Below, one piece after another: positions 1 through 38,075 of a stretch of 64,000 nucleotides of DNA (the stretch's first letter is position 1; each line of letters begins with the position of its first letter). The stretch is from Meandrina meandrites. Its lineage: Eukaryota; Cnidaria; Anthozoa; Scleractinia; Meandrinidae. Under the pieces are notes generated by a model that saw only the letters and a list, made by a program, of their open reading frames with translations, made no database searches and had not been told where the DNA came from. A program made the position numbers and the translations under genes. The DNA lies in assembly GCA_963693305.1 (NCBI GenBank), contig OY855915.1:18045222-18109221 (forward strand), given 5' to 3'.

Positions 1-657
1 TTGCTAATCTCCTCGCAGCCCGTCGGGGTCGGTAATTTGATCTTTAGAGGTTTTACAGGGAGATCCATTGAAGGTTTTGTTTCCGTTGGAGTTTCTGGAA
101 GGACCGTAGGCACGGAGGGAAACGTAGCTATTGTACTGAAATCTATTGGCTTGATGTCCCAGTCGTCGCCAAATGGAAAATTTGACTCGTCGAAAGGTTG
201 AAGTAAAAATTCGTTCCAAGGAGCTGGGTTTCCTAAGTTTGAGTCTTTGCTCTCCAAAGAAGAGGGCTCCGGACAAAGATAACGATCCATTTCGAGTCTG
301 GTCTGCGAAAATAAAATAAAAAGCTCTATATTTTGCAGTCCAGCTAAACGAGCGCGAAAATGAAACACACAAGGAATACGAAATGAGGTAAACATGGCTG
401 ATTTACAAAGCAGGGACGAGTTCGCATCCAGCGCAGAAAGCTGCAAGTTTCACAAACGCGTCCAAAGCTATCGATTCATAAAGCCACATGTTATGCCAGC
501 TAAGCTACAAGGACAAAATCATTATAAAACTCACGTATATACATACCTGTGCCCAATCGTCTTCGAGCGAGGGAAGCGAGTAGAAAAAGCCTGTGTCGTG
601 AACGGTTTGAAGTTCGTGGAATATTGAAGCACACGGAAGAGCAGATTGTAGGTCCAT
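1..657 (-). CDS. Unidentified protein, N-terminal 137 codons (partial gene)
   Basis: Two coding exons on the minus strand: 657-547 (37 codons, phase 0) and 302-1, open to the window edge (100 codons plus 2 bases). The join is a GT donor (GTATGT) to an acceptor ending CGCAG. The start at 657 has a strong context (CCAACATGG). The product starts MDLQSALPC and is acidic and aromatic, with SLEDDWAQ at 30-37 and FGDDWDIKP in exon 2, then a Pro/Thr stretch ending near [12 protein letters not shown]. No fold or domain is visible, as expected of the activation region of a transcription factor. The leader contains two uORFs placed as in ATF4, so an ATF4/5-type bZIP factor is my leading guess. The bZIP would lie beyond position 1 and is not seen. 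Coding status is supported by the intact frame across both exons; identity is unproven. Confidence 0.6.
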
Positions 658-767
658 GTTGGATGAGAGTAGAGTAAAAGTGATAGCTGAGCGTCGGGTG
701 AAGCGAATGCTACGGGTGAGTGAGACGAAGGAATGCCAGAATAACACAACACTCTCGCTTCTGTCAT
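233..767 (-). promoter_or_regulatory. uORF2 overlapping the main start out of frame, 96 codons
   Basis: The second and only other upstream ATG below the CArG/TATA-like box is at 767. It starts MTEARVLCY, runs past the main ATG at 657 in a different frame, crosses the exon junction (547 to 302) and stops at 235-233 in exon 2. The start context is weak (T at -3). A ribosome translating it could not start at 657, as with the inhibitory uORF2 of ATF4. Whether it is translated cannot be judged from sequence alone. Confidence 0.4.
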
Positions 768-848
768 ACACACTCGCCGACGCTCAAATCAATCGGAAAA
801 ATAATGCAGGGGACCCAAGGGTGCTTTGCAAAGTGCCGAGTTGAATTA

Positions 849-860
849 TCAATTCGCCAT
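849..860 (-). promoter_or_regulatory. uORF1 in the leader, 3 codons
   Basis: The first upstream ATG of the left-edge gene reads Met-Ala-Asn-TGA, followed directly by an in-frame TAA. Its +4 base is G and its -3 base is C, a moderate start context. It lies about 190 bases upstream of the main ATG. A three-codon first uORF is what ATF4 leaders carry, where it allows reinitiation downstream. The transcription start is not known, so its presence in the mRNA is inferred. Confidence 0.4.
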
Positions 861-983
861 GTGCAGTATGATTGGCAGATGGTGTCGAATTCCACCAATC
901 AAAGTCTTCGTTTTGTCAACACTCGCAATTAGTCAAAACAACAGATCCCAGCTGACCAATGGGCTACAATGGCCGAACAGAAG

Positions 984-993
984 CCTTATAAGG
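984..993 (-). promoter_or_regulatory. Palindromic CArG box / TATA-like element
   Basis: CCTTATAAGG matches the SRF-binding consensus CC(A/T)6GG exactly and contains TTATAA, so it could serve as an SRE or a TATA box. It lies 327 bases upstream of the main ATG of the left-edge gene. CCAAT pentamers follow on one strand or the other at 956-960, 895-899 and 871-875. Promoter use is inferred from position. Confidence 0.4.
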
Positions 994-3900
994 TTGCGAC
1001 TATTTTCGGCAATGATATAAAAATCAGCTGTAACGAACTAAACAATCCTATTGAAAAATTACTTAGAAATTTCTCGCTGAAAAGTGTGCGTCCGATTGTC
1101 GGATGTCGAGGTGTATAAGCTGTTTTGCCTTTTGTGTAATTTTAGCGCGAAATTACACCTAATTCTTATCGCTTTTGCTGCGAAATCTTTGGGACTATAG
1201 TAGTGTGACAAATCGGACCGTGTTTATGATGTCATCTACCGCGAACAAGCTGTGATCTTGACTGTTTCGTTGCGTACGTGCTGAAAACGTTTAGCCACAC
1301 ACACCGAAAGAGCGAAATCAGGATATTGCGCGAAAGAACACTTGAACGTCATGTTTTCTTTTGATGTTGGTCTGAATAACGGTGCGTTTTCGTTTCGTTC
1401 AGAGTGCGTGACTTCAGAACATTTCGTTGTTTACAACTTTTTCCGCGGTGCAATAAAAATAGCAAAGTCTAGATCGAAAAACAAACATGTCAAAGAGTTA
1501 AAATAAATTAAACTGTGTTTATTTTATCGTTGTTTTTCTGCAACAACAAAAAATGGAAAGTGTAGTTGTTTTTAAGCGTTCGATGCTCTCGTACTTTCGA
1601 ATTTTTCGATAAAAGAACGTCTCGAAGCGGTGAAGCGTTCATGCTTGTTTTAAAAAGCGATATTGCGTTCGGTCATGCTTCAATCTACATTGAATACATT
1701 CGGGAATTTCAAAGGACATAGCTTTTATTGATCTTTCTCATTAGATCTGCAAAATTCAAAATTTATGAGAACGATAACAAATTATCTTTTGTTTTTGTCG
1801 CCAGCAAAGCAAGCAAATGTCTCGCTCGGCAAGCGACACCAAACTGCTTCATTATTCTGTCAATCATTCAGATGTCATAACACAATTCGCGGAAACGCGC
1901 GGAAAATCTGAACAACGACATTCTCGAAACGATAAAAACAATATTTGTGTGTTATTCACTCGAGCTGTCTCGCTCAATCGATTAAGGCATTTTGCAGTGG
2001 ATAGGGAGCTTTCATTCTGTTTGGAGAAAAATTCATCTGTCAGGAAGTTTATAAGTTGTGTTTTTCATTGTTTGAATAGGCTTTTAAAAGGAGAAATATA
2101 TCAAAAAATAGACTTGCAGAAACGCAGCAGTTTCGAAAGTAAACACTGATTAAATGTTGCAAAACAACGTAAGGTTTATGCCAACAATTGTAAAAGCGTT
2201 TTCAACATCGGTATGTAGAGTCGTGATTTTAGTTCGATTTTATCAGGCTTGTTTACCTCCATGCACTTGCCGCGAAAAGCTATTTTTAACTCCAATTTTT
2301 AGCGTTAAGTGCACGACTCCAGGCGTGAATATTGACACGGATCAAACTTTAAAGGGCTACAGCATAACGATGGCTATCAAACTGACAAGAAATAATACTT
2401 GGATCACTTCAGTACAATCATCGATCTCTCTTTGGAAATTTAGCGTTGTAAACTGAACTTTCGTGATGCAATGAACATGCTTGTTTGTCCATCAATGTGC
2501 TAGCTCACATGATTTTTGGCCTGGCTGCCCTTTCCCCAGCTTGCTGTTTTGGAAAGTCAGTATACCGTTACAATTGCAGGTTTTTATAAAAGTCAAGATC
2601 ACGAATTGCCAATACAAAATCAGGCTTCATAAGCGAACCCTTCACTCTCTAGAGTCCACTTCATTTAATATTTTCTGGTATTTTAGACGTATTTTGAATT
2701 TCTCTCTGCATCGCCGCGCAAAGTGCTCGGAAGTTGCGGAGTCTGCTTGTCTGCATTTTAATAGAACATGTAAAATGATGCACAACAACAAGATGAATTG
2801 AGATCAATTGATCGTTCGTTGCACTTTGGTATTTGAACTTTGGTATTAATTTCTGGTTCCTTCAACAAAGCTCTGATTACATGTACGCTATCATCTATCC
2901 ACTGTAACTCACTGTTGATTTAAAATATAAAAATATACATCTGGTATCGCTGACCTATCGATGACCTCGCATACACATTGTCTGTTTCTTCATGATCACC
3001 AGTCTGTGTTTATTTCACTTCTTTCCGTTGGCTTTCAAAGACTTTTAAAGGGCTTACCGCCCAACGACTCTCTTTAAAGAGAGCGTGAGTAGAAATATTC
3101 ATTTGTAAAGAAAAAAAAACTTAAATGCACCAGGAGGGTTTTTCTTTATTTTATTACATGAACTGAAAAGCGAATATCACAATGCAAGAGTGAGAAACAC
3201 GCTAGACACCTCTGTAATTCAGTCATCAATCGCTTGATTGTGAACAACTGTTTTTGACATGAATTATCTGTTTAGTATGACTCTTTAAGATTTAACGTCG
3301 TTAGATTCTTTCTCTGCTTTTTTCCCTTTTAGCTTTATTGAAAAGTGTCCAGCAAAAATTATATCTTTCAAATAGCTCTAGCGTGATCACTAACTGGACA
3401 CTTTTTTTGCCACAAAGTTCTGCAAAACATACAAACGGGCCGCTACAGTATCGAGAAATTACACGTTGACAATGACAGAGGTAAATTCAAGTCCCGGAAA
3501 TTCCATGGCTATGAGTTCACTACTCCAACGTTTTCCAGAAATAAACGGCGCTTTATTCCGTCTCAAATTTTCGATATTACTTTGCTACTAGCGTGTCTGT
3601 CAAGATTTCGGCTTTATTTCCCGATATTGATGAAGTAGTTTTACGCGATAGTACGTGAACTGTGATTGGATGAAAACTTGTTACAGTAAGTGTATTGGCC
3701 AACGCGGAAAATTCCGGTTCTTTTATTTAAAGGGAATATACTAGTAGCTAGTAATGAAGCGTAACCGAGTACGTGCGAGTATTTGCGGAGGAGTGTTGTT
3801 GTGTATTGGCTTGGAAATGTTTGCAGTGATTATTGAATGTATATAATCAATCAAATGAGAGGGAATCGAATGAAGTTTCACTTACAGAATTTTGTTTATC

Positions 3901-5723
3901 GCCGGAGAATGTTGCCTTATGGCATTATAAGTGTATTTAGTGTCAAGTGACTATAATTCCGTTGCGATTTTGCTGCATAATATTATAGGAAAAACTAGGG
4001 TAGAGATAAGACCTACGATACAATTCGAGCGCGCGATGGCGGGAGAATCGAAAAACAAGCGACTTCCCGTAGTCTAGGCAAAGACGGATATCTTAAAAAT
4101 ATAGAACTTTTACAGAAACGTTTTTCGTATGTTGCTGTGGAAAGTCTGTAATAAATGAACTGACAGAAGAACAAGCAGAGTTGAAATAAAATACTTTTGA
4201 AATTACATTTAGAAGTCAGAACCAAATAAAAAATATACATTTTAGGACCACTATCGCTGATGATGTTTAGCTTGGTTTTATATTATAAAGGACAAAATGA
4301 CTGCAGCTGGGCCAGACACAGAACTCATTTCAACACACACCTGATCTGAAATTCAAGCTTAACAGCTACACAAAATGACCAAATTCTGGGTTTTATGAAT
4401 GAGGTTACTCCAGCCGTGGGACAGAGCGGCCAAGAGACAAAAGATGTTTTAATATTTGATACACATAGACCTTGGCGTCCCCACTGCGATTGCTAGTGAG
4501 AATACGACACAAAATTATGACAAAAGCCTATGTTTAAGTTGAACGGAGCCATGCATGCAGGTGCGTAGCCCTACATCGACTCTCCCCTCCCCGACTGTAC
4601 GGCTTGCGCGTGACGATATCGATGCGATAAAACAGCTACCGGAATGTTGGACTGTAGGAATCGATATATTAAAGCTTTTTCTTGTGATTACAACTTGATT
4701 TAGAACAAAAATAAAACTTACTGACATCGGCCCCATTTTATTTGTGTAGAGAGCGCGGTTTTACTTCGATATCAGTCAAGGCCGTAAGCAGACTTTTGAG
4801 GGTGGGGGGGGAGGGGAACTGGGGCATGCCCCACCCCCAGAAAGAAGCACTGACACAGTAATTCAGCGTTTTTCATGAAGTATTTTTTTCAACTGGGGAT
4901 TATTTTTCCATCTGAAAATATTTTAAATCAAGACGAGGCCTCCTGATATTGTTTATGTTGTCACTTCAAGCGGTTTTCCAATTCCACAGCTTATTTTAAT
5001 AAGTCCATAAATGATTTAGATTGTTCTTAAAAAATACCGGTACCAGTGAGACGTAAATTGTCTAAAACTCGACAAAGAGAACACACAACAAAGAGACGGA
5101 GACAAAAGATGTCGTGAGACACTGTGTTCACCAGGTAGCCCCGCAAAAACTCTGATATTCTTTTGTCTGTTGTTTACGCGCCTCAAAACAAAGGGTGATA
5201 GCGCGGGCACTGCTATCAAAAACCGGAAGGACAGTTTTTCAATCTATTAGGATCGCCTCCTCTCTGAAAGAAATAGCTAAGAATAGCCCTTTTCATAAAT
5301 ATCTTTCCAATTTTGAATACCCGGCCAGTAGTTGTAAACATTGGCCACAACGGCACAAGTTGCAATTTGAACAATCAGGGTTTTAGTAAATTAAAGAACG
5401 GACGGACACGTTACAAATTTAGCCTAAATTTTTTAAAAGTTCCCACTTCGTTCCTAGGTCCTTATCCCGTCTTTAATAGTTTATTGTTACCTTTTTAGTG
5501 TTTTCATTTTGTTTGTTTGTTTCTATCATAGTAAACTATCATTCTGAGACAGTGTAAGCTCCTCTGAGTTAAATTTCTCCGGCACCGTTTTTGTATACAA
5601 ACGAAAACGGCGAAAGGACGCCCGTAGCGTAGAGCTCCTAATTTGCTTGTGCTTGCAGAAGAGATCGTAAAACTCTCTTGCTTATGAGGATTTAGCCATT
5701 CATTTTTTTAAGCAGCAGAAAAA
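994..5723. other. Intergenic, no supported gene
   Basis: AT-rich DNA with several open frames of 60-110 codons but no recognisable protein, exon pattern or codon bias. A 12-base inverted pair (AAAAGTGTCCAG and CTGGACACTTTT) lies about 3339-3410, perhaps a small decayed element. Two CCAAT-type motifs occur near 3660-3700. Nothing else is supported here. Confidence 0.5.
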
Positions 5724-5937
5724 GAAGTCCGGCTTTACACTCAACGTTTTTTAAAAATATCAAAGCTGCTTGCAGTCTCCCTTTTCTCTTTGGTTCGTAG
5801 AGTTTTTTCCTCGCGAGCGCGTTCGCAAAAGAAGTCCGGCTTTACACTCAACGTTTTCTAAAAATATCAAAGCTGCTTGCAGTCTCCCTTTTCTCTTAGG
5901 TCCGTCGAGGTTTTTCCTCGCGAGCGCGTTCGCAAAA
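5724..5937. repeat. Tandem duplication, two units of 107 bp
   Basis: The segment starting GAAGTCCGGCTTTAC at 5724 recurs at 5831 and both copies end near GCGAGCGCGTTCGCAAAA, with a few substitutions between them. The second copy is followed at once by ATGGCGAGTAAG, the start of a 28-codon open frame that I do not recognise. Confidence 0.85.
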
Positions 5938-8815
5938 CATGGCGAGTAAGTGGAACGTTTCGGCAAGATTTTTTCGAGAGAAACAGATTTCAAGTAGTGT
6001 TAACAAAGCTCCAACGAGAATATAAAGGTCTTCGGCTGGGTCTAAACTCTTCAAAACAATTCCACAAAGTTGATGTTTCATTTCGCGCGACCCGCAAACC
6101 AACTAAAGAAACCGCCTGTTCCACAGGCTACGCGTGCTTTCAGCGCTTGGCCTTCAGCGCTTTGGCACTATTTCGCTAAAAGACAAATCTCCAGACAATA
6201 GTGTACCCGTAAATGCATTAACAAAAGATCTGAAAACAACAGTTTCAGACTTTAATTAAAGTTAGTGTGCAAGTAAATTTTAACTCTATAGTTTCAAGTT
6301 TTGTGGGAGGTGCGATGGCGTAAAGGGCCCCTCAAGATTATCGGTGGGCTGGTTTCCTGATTGCGACGTCCCGATTCGATTCGAGCTCGGTGCTTCTCTC
6401 CACACTGATGTATAAATGGGTACCAGCGAACTCAACGTGACAAAATACTAGGGGTTAACCTGCTAGCATTCCATTCAAGAGGTTGACAACTCCGTTGTGA
6501 ACGCCACCGCGTTCTTTAATACAAGACCTTGTTTTGGCACGGACTTAATCTCTGAATCTTAGTTCGAGTAAATACGGTACCCAATAACAAGCATGGCGAC
6601 GAAAGATTTCTCCCTTCAATAACCTTCACTTTAATCACTTTGACCTGAAGAACATCTCTTGATGAAAAGAAATTTCCAATACTGTATTATAGTGGCTTTG
6701 TAGTGGCCCTTTATAGTTCTACAGAGTTCCTCAAATAAACGCCACAGTGCGACCATGGCGTTAAACTTTTTTGTCCCAAACACGGCCCTTATTCGAGTAA
6801 ACACGGTACTTCGCGAAGGAAATCTGGACAGAACTTTGTAGCGCAATATAGCTGCAGTACACTCGATAGTTTGTGTCAAAATGTGCGCTAGTACATGTTA
6901 GAAAAACAAGACATTTTGAGGGTTCGCCCTCTTCTTCAGTGGAAAATGCCTTGATTGAAAGCAACTGCGCACATTCAGACACAAACTATTGCATGTATTA
7001 AATACGGCACTTGTCAAGCCAGGATGACAAACCAGTAAAAATACATGAAGTATCAAGAGACTACTTGACCTGTCGGCGACTCGGCGGTCAAGTTTAGTTG
7101 TTGAAGGGAAATTAAGCGCCAAAATAGGTTTTCGATCGAGTACCGCAAAACCATAACCAAGGAAATCATTTTGGCCAATCACAAAGGGTTCAAACAATCC
7201 AGTGAACCAATGAAAACTCTAAGCCAATAAGCAGTTAGCCGGCACAAAGCGCGGGAAAACGTGTGTGTGAGCGAGTCACGATTGGGTTTGGTTTTACTTC
7301 TGATTGGACGAGAAAGTGGCGCGAGTATTTTTTAAACCAATCACAAATCGTAGTTAACGTACATAATTACTTTCGATGCTCAAGTGGAAATCGCTCTAAC
7401 AAAAGGCTTTTAGAAAGCCAAGCGTGACAAGGAACAACCAAAGAAGTGAAAAAACACAACAGGCGTATGGAAAACTGCTTTTAATTATAGCTATGCGAAA
7501 TTTTCTAACTTCCTTTTTAGCACTATATTTTTCTTGTTTGGGGCTCTTTCAAGGCCAATTTAGTTGCATGCTCCTTTCTACAATCTTACATTCACTGTAC
7601 ATTAAATTTGTCCCGTAAATCGTCAATATTTTCCCAGTTCTTCACAAAAATACGATCTTTTTACAACCAGTTCTGCGATAACTGCAACCTTACTTCGATA
7701 CATCCCGCAGAACACGTTTATTGCAGCGGAAAAATTCAACTAAATCTACCACAATTTAGGACACTACTTGACATCACTAATGGTTGAGGGAGGGGAGCCT
7801 TGTCTTTTCCTAAGAGGGGATGTGATACCTATTTTTCCACATAGAATTTGCAGAATTTGCTCTTGTAGCCTCGAAAACGTCTGGCTTCATGAAAAAGAAA
7901 AGTTGAATTCCTGACGTGTATTCATAATACTGAAACTTTCTTTTCACGGAACCAAATAATGTCATTCCTTTACATTTTCCAAGGAACGGCGAAAAGAAGA
8001 TTCACGCGGGCAAAGGGATCCACGCGGGCCAAGACGGGATCCACGCGGCATCAATCTGTATCGCCTTAACAACCGTAACCTTGGATGCTTTGGGGGTAGT
8101 CGTCATCTGTCACGTGGTTTGGAAGTTGGCTGTCATTGGTCCTTGTCCGGGTGTTTTCTTTTGGGGGGAGGGGTAACGCACTCGCTCGCCACGCATGTCT
8201 GGTACGCTCGCTCTCGACATCTTCGGCGCTTCATTCTCACGCACTCTCGCACGCTCTCTCTGTGGTCGCCGTCACGTAATTAATTCTGCAAGAAAAACGA
8301 AAATTGTTTAGTGCCATAAACTTCAATAACACTTCCATGCTGCTAAAGAGTTGAAGGGAAACTGTCACCAATTGTTAGGATAACTTTGAAAAGCCAAAAG
8401 ACATTATAATCACAGGAGACCCAAAAATACTGGTTCAGTTTCGCTTAAAACTACCCAACCAGTTCTCTGAGACTATAATTAAGTGTAAAGAAATTTGAAT
8501 GTCAAAAAACTGGAAATTAACAATTAATTATAATTATAATTAAGTGTGTTTGGCTGCGGATCGCCAGTATACAAATGGCTGCAACTTGAAAACAACAGGC
8601 AGATTTTCTCAAGTTTTTCCTTTGTTTTGTGAACACATCGTCCGTAATTGACTATGGTTTGTTCTGCCTTTGAGAAAATCAATAGATTTCCTTCTCTTTA
8701 CTTTCTGGGAGTATTCTGTGTTTGTGAAGAAGCATCTTGAGCATATTTTCACCCCAAAACGTAAAAATCCCCGTGACAGTGCCAGGATTTTGAACCGTTT
8801 TATCTATTTAAGTCG
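5938..8815. other. Intergenic / 3' flank of the importin gene
   Basis: No gene is supported. About 6300-6480 holds a degraded piece of the SINE family seen at 38076. A cluster of six CCAAT/ATTGG boxes spans 7174-7343. The closest canonical AATAAA for the importin gene on the minus strand is at 7717-7722, which would give a 3' UTR of about 1.1 kb. About 7990-8050 has three short units containing CCACGCGGG or CACGCGGGC. About 8520-8790 is a diverged copy of the dispersed repeat seen at 32950. Confidence 0.45.
7174..7343. promoter_or_regulatory. Cluster of six CCAAT/ATTGG boxes
   Basis: CCAAT occurs near 7175, 7206, 7224 and 7339, and ATTGG near 7283 and 7303, within 170 bases. Such clusters mark NF-Y type promoters, but no gene start could be found beside it, so it may be chance or part of a repeat. 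Confidence 0.25.
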
Positions 8816-34816
<26,001 letters not shown>

Positions 34817-35415
34817 CTTCCTCAAGGATAGCGGCCGTTTCAGACACTCCCAACCTAAAATCGACACCACGAACGAACAAGAAGAAAATTTGAAATGGAA
34901 AATGACCAGGGACGTTTTCGCGCCGTCGTGATTGGGGGTAGTACTTATTTCGATTGTTTCTTACCCCCTATCGGAGTAAGGCAAAATGCCTGAATGAATA
35001 AAATTACATGAACCTGCGGGAAATGAAAGCTCAAAAGTAAAACGGAAGAACTTTAAATTAAATGAAACTTGCTTGCGGTTAGCTTTTATCACAGCTTGTT
35101 TGCGGTTAGCTTTCACTCCAGGGTTGTTAGTAAAACGCGTAATGGCGTAACGGCTAACGGCGTAACGAGAAGCGGCGTAACCAGATTTTCTTCTGTTTTT
35201 TGTTTGTTTGTTTGTTTTAATTTTTGTTGTTGTTGTTTTGGCTACGAACAACATGAACTGGCTGCAATTATGATTTGGCGCCAGAAAGGGGCTCTTTATT
35301 CTGCATATATTATATACCGCAAGTCATGAAGCCGTTTCGCAGATGTCGCGCAAAACTGCGATTTTTTGTACTTTTCATTTTGACAAAACAACAACAAGAA
35401 CAACAACCCCATAGA
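34817..35415. other. Upstream region of the importin gene
   Basis: This is the presumed promoter side of KPNB1 on the minus strand. No TATA box was identified near 34830-34950. About 35060-35180 has repeated GTTAGCTTT and GGCGTAACG units. No exon is supported. Confidence 0.4.
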
Positions 35416-35420
35416 TCGGG

Positions 35421-36887
35421 CAGGGACCGCGGAGACCATTTTAAAGTGGTAGGGCTAAAAAATCTGGCCATGACAAACAACTATTAGTTAAGGGCCACTG
35501 TTCCTCCATTTATCATGCATTTGTGTGCCATCATATTCACACCCCAATAAACAATAGCGGTTTTCACTTGATACAGCTATTTCAATTAACGTTGTCGGAT
35601 TAAATCTTCAAACCTACAAGTCAAGACCGAATGGTGCCATGGGTATTTACTGCAATTTGCATATCACCATTGAGGAAGTCTACAAGTTTGTATTTTTGCA
35701 CGTGGAATATTTGTTTTTCTTTCCGTGAAACCTTTCTTGTATCTTTTCTTTCGCCGTTATGTGGTTTGGATTATTCTTTTTAAATGAAATGAGGCGAAAA
35801 AGGATCTTTTCTACACATGTCTGAAGAGAAAGGAAACGAAAAACGTCTCGTTTGCTATATCGCTGTATCTCATTAGTATTCAGCACGTGTGGAACACGCT
35901 TTCTTCGCCCATACTACCTTTCGGTCTTGTCTTTAAGCTTTGAGCTTCAATCCGACAACGTTAATTGAAATAGCTGTATACTCAGGGTGGAAGCTGAATC
36001 ATTGGACTTTGGATATTCATGATTCCTGCCTCGTATTACCTCAATAACTTATTATTCATTTATAAATTTCATTCGATATTCATGACTTAGTTTTCACTGT
36101 TTTCAAAATAACTTCTTCGGCTTACACGGCGGTTGCACATTCTCCAGTGCTAGTGACGGTTCCCAACCAGCGAAGTCTACTTTTCCAAATGGAGACTTTG
36201 CTAGCGGGGAATTATGCCGGAAACCGATGTAAAATATTTTCTTTGATTTCTGTCATCAAATTATTTCTAAAATATTTACTGTGTGTAACATACCTAATCA
36301 AAATCAAGTTGGTAAGGGATGAAGATATGAAGCCAAGGGTGCGTTCGTGCTTTCGGTGTTGTGTTTTTTTTCTGTAAGGGTCTGGAGGCATGCTACCCCA
36401 GACAATTTTGAAAATTAGAAGCTCAGAAATGCTATTTACGGCTATTTCTGTGTCATATATTTGTTAAGAAGTTTAGTTGTTAACACGCCTCCAATATAGC
36501 GGAAAGCATTCATTTGTGGTTTTTTTAGCCATCTCTCGTAATTTATGATTCCCAAGGTTTAAACAGGAAGATTCATGATTCCTACCAATTTTGCAGCTAT
36601 GTAATTCATGATTCATGATTCCGCTTCCCCCACCCCTAATACAGCAAATGTATTAAATAAAACTACCTACGCTATTTTTTGAAGTTGCCCAAGTTCATGC
36701 TGTTCTTCCGCGCAGCTTTGCCGAGCCTTTGACTCCGTGAAGCGCATATGCAAGAGTAGACGCGTTTTGTTACTTTCAATTGGTAAAATTCATAGAGCCT
36801 TCATACGTTATCCATGTCATTTGAAGCCCTAAAAAAACAACCCAAGCAAAAAAAGCCCTACCAGCCCCTCCCCCTCCGCGGTCCCTG
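35421..36887. mobile_element. CAGGG-ended DNA transposon, 1467 bp, 5-bp TSD
   Basis: The left end CAGGGACCGCGGAG and inner GGTAGGGCT are mirrored at the right end. The flanks are TCGGG at 35416-35420 and 36888-36892. It contains a younger TA-flanked MITE at 35574-35976. No transposase frame was recognised in the rest. Confidence 0.8.
35574..35976. mobile_element. TA-flanked MITE, 403 bp, nested
   Basis: The inverted ends of about 30 bases start CAGCTATTTCAATTAACG. TA lies at 35572-35573 and 35977-35978, as for Tc1/mariner. It sits inside the element at 35421-36887. Confidence 0.85.
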
Positions 36888-36904
36888 TCGGGATCGGCTA
36901 TTTA

Positions 36905-37457
36905 CCGAGTTAGAGGTTGAGTTGAGTTTGAGTTGAGTTAAGATTGAGTTACCGTTTTTACTAATAAAAGTGTTTAATTTAAGAGGCGAATCACTTTTTA
37001 CGACCAAATAAGTAGGTAATTTAACATTATAAGGCAGGAAAACTGATACTTTTGTATTTTAGCGAATTGTGTTATCCTCATTCTGTGGGGAGTTGTAGCG
37101 TAACACTACGAGCCAACCGGAAGCCCGAGTCAACCTCGAGTCACGAGTCAACCTCGAGCATGTGTCGAGTCACGAGTCAAACCTGGAGTCACGAGTTGAC
37201 TCAAGGTTGACTCGTGACTCAAGGTTGACTCGGGCTCCGAGGTGGCTCGTGTAATGCTTGACAGCACAAAATGAGGATAACATAATTCTCTAAAATACAA
37301 AAGTATCAGTTTTCCTGCCTTATAATGTTAAATTATCTACTTATTTGGTCGTAAAAAGTGATTCGCATCTTAAATTAAACACTTTTAGTAAAAGCATTAA
37401 TGAAAAACGGTAACTCAATCTTAACTCAACTCAAACTCAACTCAACCCCTAACTCGG
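36905..37457. repeat. Foldback element, about 550 bp, with GAGTCA-rich core
   Basis: The outer ends ACCGAGTTAG and AACTCGGT are inverted. Arms of over 200 bases follow (GTTGAGTTGAGTTTGAG, AAAACTGATACTTTTGTATTT and their complements). The core at about 37125-37240 is made of GAGTCACGAGTCAACC-type units on the left that switch to the complementary GGTTGACTCGTGACTC on the right. It starts 18 bp after the previous transposon. Confidence 0.85.
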
Positions 37458-38075
37458 TCATTATCTTGTCTCCCATAGATCGATTTATCATGGCGAATTT
37501 GAGCAATTTGAAGGGTTTTGCTTTGACTGTTATTACATTTTGAGCCGCAGAGACGACGAAACAAAGCTATTGAGGTAGATTTACGTTTTTTTCTACGCAA
37601 TATCCTACTATGTCTACTATGACAAGACCCTTTCGATATCCTCTTTACATTTCGAACATACAAACAGTCGCACCGCTTGTATGACCGGGCCCCCTCTGAT
37701 AGAAGTCGGGTTTGTTTTGTTCACCTCTTTTATATTACTTCATGATCCGTTTTGACCCTCAAAGTAGACTCGTCCTTTGAAAATCGCTGAACCCGATCAG
37801 CTTCTATAGAAAATTGTTTACAATGCAGCAGTGAGACATTCATATATTTTTCATCTAAAATGGTTTCTCTTTTCCTCTGTTTATATAGTAACCTAAACAA
37901 ACTTAGAACTTGGCAGTGTTTTGGGGTTTATTTGATCGGAATTGTAAAATCATAGTCTTGGGGCGTAGAATTCTCCACTGATTACATAGCATCTCCTCAG
38001 GGGATGATTATTAATCACGGCATTGAAGAAACCTGCTTTATTTTGCCTTTTTTACAAATTATCTACCATGCTCTT

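Noticed and set aside
1817..2801. Three successive plus-strand open frames of about 100 codons
   Set aside because: No recognisable domain, no splice logic joining them and no homologue that I know; their composition looks like non-coding AT-rich DNA.
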